From Verrucomicrobiota bacterium (GTDB taxonomy: Bacteria; Verrucomicrobiota; Verrucomicrobiia; Limisphaerales; BJHT01), in contig BJHT01000019.1 in NCBI GenBank assembly GCA_014193395.1, forward strand, positions 1 to 46,764: DNA of 46,764 bases. The letters are read 5' to 3'. Below, one piece after another: positions 41,273 through 46,764 of this stretch. Made by a program: the position numbers and the translations under genes. The stretch's first letter is position 1. Every line of letters starts with the position of its first letter. Under the pieces are notes generated by a model. It searched no databases. It had not been told where the DNA came from and was given only the letters and a program-made list of their open reading frames with translations.

Positions 41273-44200
41273 CTACCGCTCGATCACCCGATAGAAGCGC
41301 GCCTGCCGCCCCGTCGCCAGCAGGTCGCTGAAATCCACCACGCCCGCGCCATCGAGATTCGTCGCCACCGCCACCCACGAGCCGGGCACCGCGGGCGTCT
41401 CGGACGCCTCGATGTCATACCGCTTGCCCGTCTCGCCCTGCAGCACCACGCGGAAACCCTCCGTCCGCACATTGCGCCCGGCGTTGACATTCTCCGGCAG
41501 GAACGACCCGCGCAGCGCCGCCCGCCGCCCGCTGAACGCCACATCCACGCCATCGAAGGACGCCACGCCCGCGAACACCACCGGGGCCGGGTTGCTCCCC
41601 GGTTCGAGCACCACCGTGAACACCCGCGCCTGCGTGTCGAAAAACGGCCCCCACTTCACCTTCCGGCTCGTGCCGTCAAAGCTCCCGCCCTGGTCCAGAC
41701 TGCCCGCCTTCACCGTCCAGCCCGGCGGCACCGTTTCCTCCACCGCATACGCCTGCACCCCGCCGCCGGGGCGGACCCGCAACGTCATGGCAAAGTCCCG
41801 GTTAAGCTGAAACCCACCCGCCAGTTCCGCCGCCGCCTCGCCCGGCACCACCACGGCCGCGGCAACATGCCGGCCTGCCACCGCGCTCAACGGATGCACC
41901 CCCGCCGGCACCACCCCGCCCGTGTTCACCCACCACAACGGCGCGCTCGCCACCGTCGCATCAAACCGATACGTCTCCCCGCCCTTCCACAACGCCCCGG
42001 CCCGCGTCACATAGCTGATGGGAATGGGGTTCGGATCAATGGGCCACGCCGCGCCCGTCTTCCACGCCGTCCCGTAGGCCGTGACCTCGCTGATGGTGAT
42101 GCGATCATCCGCCGGATTGTTGTCCGCCGGAATCCGCCTGGCCCGGTCGAGCGTCGTGGTGCCGCCGATAGCCGTGTCCACGCCGTTGGCGGAAGCAACG
42201 CCCGCAAAGGTCTGAATCCCCGTGGCATTGGCCGGCGGTGTCAGCTCGTAGCTCAGCGTCCGCGCCGTCGCGTCAAAGAACGGTCCGAACTTCACCTTCC
42301 CATTCTGCGAATCCAATGCGCCACTGTGACTGATAATCCCTACCGTCCATCCAATCGGCGGCGCGTCCTCCACCGCGTACACACTGACAATGGCAGCCGG
42401 AGTCACGGTGAGAGTCACCGTGAATTTGCCGCCGGGGGAATAGGCATTGGGTAACTGCCGGCTGGCGAACGGCACCGCCGCGCCCACCGTGAAGCTCCGC
42501 TCCACCGGGGGCGCCGCGTTATAGTTCCCATTCCCGGCCTGGGCCGCCCGCACCACCACGATGCCCGCACCCGTGAGTGTGATCGTATTGCCACTGAGTG
42601 TCGCCGGACCCGAGGCGATGCTGAAGCTCGGTGTCAGTCCGGAACTGGCGGTCCCACTCACCGTGAACGGCCCGTCGCCATAGATCTTGGTCCCCAGTGC
42701 GGCAAAAGCGATGGTCTGACTTCCCTTTGCCACCGTGAAACTCTGATCCACCGTGGCGGCCGCGTTATAGCTCGCATTCCCGGCCTGCGCCGCCCGCACC
42801 ACCACGCTGCCTGCACCCGTGAGCGTAATGGTATTTCCGCTGAGCGTCGCCGGACCCGAGACAAGGCTGAAACTAACCGCCAAGCCCGCACTGGTTGTGG
42901 CGGTCACTGTGAATGGCGCGTCGCCGAAGGTTCGATTCCCCAAGGTGCCAAACGCGATGGTCTGACTCCCCTTCGCCACGGTGAAACTCTGATCCACCGT
43001 GGGGGCCGCGTTGTAGTTTGCATTTCCACTTTGGGTCGCCTGCACCACCACCGTCCCTACCCCCGTGAGAGTGACTATACTCCCGCTTAGTGTCGCCGGA
43101 CCCGCGAGGATGCTAAAGCTCACCGGCAGGCCGGAACTGGCCGTGCCACTCACCGTGAAGGGCGCGTCGCCGAAGGCTCGATTCCCTACTGCGCCGAAGG
43201 TGACTGTCTGGCTGCCCTTACTCACCGTGAAACTCTGATCCACCGTGCCGGCGGCGTCATAGTTGGCATTACCGGCCTGTGTCGCCCGGACTACCACCGT
43301 CCCTACCCCCGTGAGTGTGACCGTATTCCCGCCAAGGGTCGCCGGACCCGAGAGAATGCTAAAGCTCACCGCCAGACCGGAACTGGCCGTACCACTCACC
43401 GTGAAGGGCGCGTCGCCGAAGGCTCTATTCCCTACCGCGCCGAACGTAATTGTCTGGCTTCCCTTCGCCACCGTGAAGCTCTGATCCACCGGGGCGGCCG
43501 GGCTGTAGCTTACCGTCCCAGTCTGCGCCGCCCGGACCACCACGGTGCCTGCCCCGGTGAGCGTGACCGTATTGCCACTGAGCGTCGCCGGACCGGAAAC
43601 AATGCTGAAGCCAGCCGCCAAGCCCGCACTTGTCGTGGCACTCACCGCGAACGGTGCGTCCCCGAAGACCTTGTTTCCGAGTGCGCCGAACGTGATGGTC
43701 TGGCTGGCCTTGGCTGCGGCGAAACTCTGCTCCACCGGGATTGCCACGCCATAGGTCGCATCGCCAGCCTGTGCCGCCCGCACCACGACGGTCCCCGCGC
43801 CGATGAGCGTGATCGTATTGCCACTGATAGTCGCCGGGCCGGAAAGGATGCTGAAACTCACCGTCAAACCCGCGCTGGTCGCGGCGTTCACCGTGAACGG
43901 CGCATCCCCGAAGTTCCTATTCGCCAGTGTGCCAAAGGTGATGGTCTGACTTCCCTTTGCCACCGTGAAACTCTGATCCACCGTGACCGCCGCGTTGTAG
44001 GTCGCATTTCCCGCCTGCGTCGCCCGCACCACGACCGTGCCCGCACCGGTGAGCGTAACGGTATTTCCACTGAGCGTCGCCGGACCCGCGACGATGCTGA
44101 AGCTTACCGCCAAGCCTGCGCTGGTCGTGGCACTCACCGCGAACGGTGCGTCCCCGTAGGCTTTATTTCCCGGGGCGGCGAACGTGATTGTCTGGATTCC

Positions 44201-46764
44201 TTTCGCCACGGTGAAACTCTGATCCACCGTGCCGGCGGCGTCATAGTTCCCATTGCCACCCTGTGCCGCCCGCACCACCACGATGCCCACACCCGTCAGC
44301 GTAACCGTGTTCCCGCTGAGCGTCGCCGGACCCGCGATAATGCTGAAGCTAACCGCCAAGCCCACACTGGTCGTGGCACTCACCGTGAACGGCGCGTCCC
44401 CGTAGGCCTTATTTCCCAGGGCGCCGAACGTGATTGCCTGACTTCCCTTCGCCACGGTGAAGCTCTGATCCACGATGGCCGCCGCGTTATAGCTTCCATT
44501 TCCGGCCTGGGTCGCCCGCACGACCACCGTGCCCGCACCTGTCAGTGTGAGGGTATTGCCACTGAGCGTCGCCGGCCCGGAGACGAGACTGAAGCTAACT
44601 GCCAAACCCGCGCTGGTCGTGGCACTCACCGCGAACGGCGCGTCGCCGAAAGTCCGGTTCCCCGGGGCGCCGAACGTGATCGTCTGACTTCCCTTCGCCA
44701 CCGTGAAGCTCTGCTCCACACTGGCCGCCGCCGTATAGGTTGCGTCTCCGCCCTGGGTGGCGCGCACGGTCACCGTGCCCACGCCCGTGAGCGTGAGCGT
44801 CGTGCCACTGAGCGTTGCCGGACCCGATACAATGCTGAAACTAACCGCGAGGCCCGAACTGGCGCTCGCACTCACGGTGAAGGGTGCGTCACCAAAGCTC
44901 TTGCTCCCCGGCACCCCGAAACTGATGGACTGCCCCAGCCGGTTCACGGTCAGTGTCACCACACTGCTGGTCACACTGCCGCCGACGTTGCTGATGACCA
45001 CCGAGTAGTTCCCCGCCTGGTTGGTCTGTACGTTGTTCAAGGCGAGCGTGGCGGTGGTGGCTCCACCGAGGTTGAGAGTGTCCTTGCGCCATTGGTAGCT
45101 CAATGGCCCCGTGCCCGTGGCCAGCACGCTGAAGGTCGGGCCGTCACCCACGCTGGCCGTGGCATTAACCGGCTGGGTGATGATGACCGGCGCTGTGACA
45201 GAGGGTGGGACCGCCTCAATGTTGTAGAGTTGGGTGACTTCGCTCGCTGACAAGGCGCGGTTGTAGATGCGAATATCGTCGATCAAACCCTTCATGTATC
45301 GTCCCGCGGAAGGGTCTTTGCCGATGAATAAATCCTCGCTATTCGCACTGGGTAACAATGAATTAGTTACCGTAACAAGGAGGCGACCATTGGCAAATGC
45401 CTGCATCCTCGCTTGCGACGGTGAATAGACCGTGGTTAGCATGACCCATTGGCCGAAAGTGTACCTTTCGCCGTTCCAAGCGCCATTGATTCCGGATCTT
45501 GCTCCGTTCACAAATCTGATCGACGTCTCCCATCCTCCATCTTGATATACCAACAACTCATAGTTTTCGCTCAGGTCGCCGCCTTTGGTGAGAACTTCAT
45601 TGGCGGAGTTGGCGTTGATTTCCAAGCGGGTCCAAGCTGTCAATGTAAACTCGGATAGATCAAGCGATAATGCGGCCGGCACTTGGATGTACTGATTAAT
45701 CCCATTGAAATTGTAGGCCCGGCCCGTCACACCGAAACGATCTTGGGTTAGCGCGGCCCCGTTGACGACCCCGTTATTCCGATTCCCACTTTCATCATTG
45801 GCATTGCCGTTGAACGGGTAGTAGGCCACGAGTCCGTTGGTCAGGTTACCCTGCACCTGGCCTTGATTCACCGTTACCACCGCCACCTGACTGGTCACGG
45901 AACCAAACGCATTGGTCACGACCACGTCATACGCGGCGGCGTCACTCAGTTGCACCCCCGCCAAGGCGTAGCCCGGGTTGGTGGCTCCGGCAATGACCGC
46001 TCCGCCCTTCCGCCATTGATAGGTTAGGTCGGACGTGCCGCTGCTGACAACTGTGAGACTGACACTCCCGCCCAAGGCCAGATTGGTACCCACCGGCTGA
46101 GACACCACCTCTGGCGCACGGAAGTCGAGCTGGATGGCACAGATGCGATGGTTCTCCGTATCCGCCACATACAGCCGACCGTCCGGCCCGACGGTGATAC
46201 CGCCCGGGAAATTGAACCGCGCACTGCCACCCACGCCCGTAGCGGTGCCAAGGGTGCCGTTGCCCGCGATGGTCTCCACCCGGCCCCGCGGAGTAATCCG
46301 GCGAATGCTGTGGGTGTGCGAATCGGTCACATACAAATCGCCCCGGCGGTCCACCGCGATGCCGTCCGGGTTGTTAAACCGGGCCGCCGTCCCAACTCCG
46401 TCCCGCAGTCCTGCCACTCCATCTCCCGCGATCGTGGTTACAACGCCAGTGGGAGTAACTTTCCGAATCCGGTTCCCAAGGTAGTCCGTCACGTACAGCG
46501 TGTCATCGGGACCACGGGCGATCCCGCCGGGACCGTTGAACCGCGCCGCCGTGCCTTGCCCATCGGCGGTCCCCGCCACGCCGGCCCCGGCAAAAATGCT
46601 GACGGCTCCTCCCGGAGCAATCTTCCGAATCACATGATTGTTGAACTCCGTCACGAACAGGTTCCCGCTGCTGTCCATCACCACGTCGTTTGGGAAATTG
46701 AAGGTGGCCGCTGCGCCGGGACCGTCGGCCAGTCCGATGCCACCGCTGCCAGCCACGGTGCTGA
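41273..46764 (-). CDS. Giant secreted NHL/Ig/LamG protein with ten tandem repeats (N-terminus beyond window)
   Basis: At least 1827 residues are visible; the frame stays open to the right edge, so the signal peptide is missing from view. Order: NHL-type propeller blades (to about residue 210, repeating IRKxxPxGxVxxxAGxG), an Ig-like domain (215-297, YQWRKGG), LamG (302-514, GLVAYYPFNGNANDESGN ... GLIDDIRIYNRALS), a second Ig-like domain (515-605), ten 82-residue repeats (607-1426), then two copies of a GWTV...KVKWGPFFD domain and a final ~60-residue module ending RFYRVIER. It is probably a surface protein that binds glycans or forms a stalk. The closing module is shared with the phosphoesterase at 31056. 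No catalytic motif is visible. Confidence 0.85.
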   Translation of the reverse strand, partial: STVAGSGGIGLADGPGAAATFNFPNDVVMDSSGNLFVTEFNNHVIRKIAPGGAVSIFAGAGVAGTADGQGTAARFNGPGGIARGPDDTLYVTDYLGNRIRKVTPTGVVTTIAGDGVAGLRDGVGTAARFNNPDGIAVDRRGDLYVTDSHTHSIRRITPRGRVETIAGNGTLGTATGVGGSARFNFPGGITVGPDGRLYVADTENHRICAIQLDFRAPEVVSQPVGTNLALGGSVSLTVVSSGTSDLTYQWRKGGAVIAGATNPGYALAGVQLSDAAAYDVVVTNAFGSVTSQVAVVTVNQGQVQGNLTNGLVAYYPFNGNANDESGNRNNGVVNGAALTQDRFGVTGRAYNFNGINQYIQVPAALSLDLSEFTLTAWTRLEINANSANEVLTKGGDLSENYELLVYQDGGWETSIRFVNGARSGINGAWNGERYTFGQWVMLTTVYSPSQARMQAFANGRLLVTVTNSLLPSANSEDLFIGKDPSAGRYMKGLIDDIRIYNRALSASEVTQLYNIEAVPPSVTAPVIITQPVNATASVGDGPTFSVLATGTGPLSYQWRKDTLNLGGATTATLALNNVQTNQAGNYSVVISNVGGSVTSSVVTLTVNRLGQSISFGVPGSKSFGDAPFTVSASASSGLAVSFSIVSGPATLSGTTLTLTGVGTVTVRATQGGDATYTAAASVEQSFTVAKGSQTITFGAPGNRTFGDAPFAVSATTSAGLAVSFSLVSGPATLSGNTLTLTGAGTVVVRATQAGNGSYNAAAIVDQSFTVAKGSQAITFGALGNKAYGDAPFTVSATTSVGLAVSFSIIAGPATLSGNTVTLTGVGIVVVRAAQGGNGNYDAAGTVDQSFTVAKGIQTITFAAPGNKAYGDAPFAVSATTSAGLAVSFSIVAGPATLSGNTVTLTGAGTVVVRATQAGNATYNAAVTVDQSFTVAKGSQTITFGTLANRNFGDAPFTVNAATSAGLTVSFSILSGPATISGNTITLIGAGTVVVRAAQAGDATYGVAIPVEQSFAAAKASQTITFGALGNKVFGDAPFAVSATTSAGLAAGFSIVSGPATLSGNTVTLTGAGTVVVRAAQTGTVSYSPAAPVDQSFTVAKGSQTITFGAVGNRAFGDAPFTVSGTASSGLAVSFSILSGPATLGGNTVTLTGVGTVVVRATQAGNANYDAAGTVDQSFTVSKGSQTVTFGAVGNRAFGDAPFTVSGTASSGLPVSFSILAGPATLSGSIVTLTGVGTVVVQATQSGNANYNAAPTVDQSFTVAKGSQTIAFGTLGNRTFGDAPFTVTATTSAGLAVSFSLVSGPATLSGNTITLTGAGSVVVRAAQAGNASYNAAATVDQSFTVAKGSQTIAFAALGTKIYGDGPFTVSGTASSGLTPSFSIASGPATLSGNTITLTGAGIVVVRAAQAGNGNYNAAPPVERSFTVGAAVPFASRQLPNAYSPGGKFTVTLTVTPAAIVSVYAVEDAPPIGWTVGIISHSGALDSQNGKVKFGPFFDATARTLSYELTPPANATGIQTFAGVASANGVDTAIGGTTTLDRARRIPADNNPADDRITISEVTAYGTAWKTGAAWPIDPNPIPISYVTRAGALWKGGETYRFDATVASAPLWWVNTGGVVPAGVHPLSAVAGRHVAAAVVVPGEAAAELAGGFQLNRDFAMTLRVRPGGGVQAYAVEETVPPGWTVKAGSLDQGGSFDGTSRKVKWGPFFDTQARVFTVVLEPGSNPAPVVFAGVASFDGVDVAFSGRRAALRGSFLPENVNAGRNVRTEGFRVVLQGETGKRYDIEASETPAVPGSWVAVATNLDGAGVVDFSDLLATGRQARFYRVIER
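42480..44938 (-). repeat. Ten tandem 246-bp coding repeats (82 aa each)
   Basis: Each unit follows the plan SQTITFGxxGNRxFGDAPF ... SGPATLSGNTxTLTG ... VVVRAxQAGNxxYNAA ... QSFTVAKG, a beta-rich MBG/Ig-like domain. Units are nearly identical in length (246 bp), and the DNA word for QSFTVAKG recurs at that spacing. Some neighbouring units are closer to each other than to the rest, for example the two carrying FGAVGNRAFGDAPF, which points to recent duplication. Confidence 0.9.

Noticed and set aside
42480..44938. CRISPR-like regular spacing
   Set aside because: Units are 246 bp of continuous open coding sequence, not short repeats with unique spacers; no cas gene is present. No other array with CRISPR geometry is seen.

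Overview
The window looks like the chromosome of a Verrucomicrobiota bacterium, probably of the soil/freshwater Pedosphaera/Limisphaera type. That placement is inferred from gene content and style. It has several Planctomycetes-Verrucomicrobia specialities: DUF1549/DUF1553 cytochromes, DUF1501 and DUF1552 Tat-type proteins, a PVC-type CxxCH dehydrogenase, a prepilin-like protein with an A^FTLIELL cleavage site, FGly sulfatases, and giant secreted multidomain proteins ending in a 'RFYRV' module. GC is high, so long antisense shadow frames are common. Most genes stand alone or in short runs, separated by gaps packed with inverted repeats.

Layout. 1-1.3 kb: a tyrosine recombinase cut by the window edge, and tRNA-Lys(CUU). 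1.5-13 kb: secreted PVC-type haem dehydrogenase, creatininase-family amidohydrolase, MFS hexuronate-type transporter, (on -) a glucose/sorbosone-dehydrogenase-like propeller with NBR1-type Ig domains, a DUF1552 protein and an exported glutathione peroxidase. 13-23 kb: an FAD oxidoreductase with a golvesin-like tail, the remains of a sulfatase gene still ATGA-coupled to an esterase, then a tight three-gene operon (LamG-PSD1 cytochrome, DUF1501, phosphodiester glycosidase). 23-28 kb: a heparinase-like/CBM9 protein (-), a sulfatase and a pseudopilin. 29-37 kb: mostly housekeeping genes (proA, an argA-type N-acetylglutamate synthase, aat, ispD), plus a secreted phosphoesterase and an L,D-transpeptidase. 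37-46.8 kb: a second DUF1501 protein, a probable lipoprotein, a ParE/RelE-like toxin-antitoxin pair next to a domain-sized pseudogene, and a giant NHL/Ig/LamG protein with ten tandem 82-residue repeats that runs off the right edge.

Functionally, the secreted set (sulfatases, esterase, phosphodiester glycosidase, lyase-like protein, sugar dehydrogenases, uronate-type transporter) fits scavenging of complex, possibly sulfated or uronic-acid-containing polysaccharides. The substrate is not shown by the sequence.

The most unusual property is between the genes. Nearly every gap longer than about 200 bp holds at least one large inverted repeat, from at least eight distinct families. One family has two full copies, both exactly 192 bp and in opposite orientation. 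Another has three copies built on a 14-bp internal duplication. Some repeats have entered coding ends: they supply the stop codon of the MFS gene, the last residues of the N-acetylglutamate synthase and possibly the N-terminus of the sulfatase. I see no obvious new defence or biosynthetic system; the repeat landscape and the gene decay around it are the best candidates for something undescribed.
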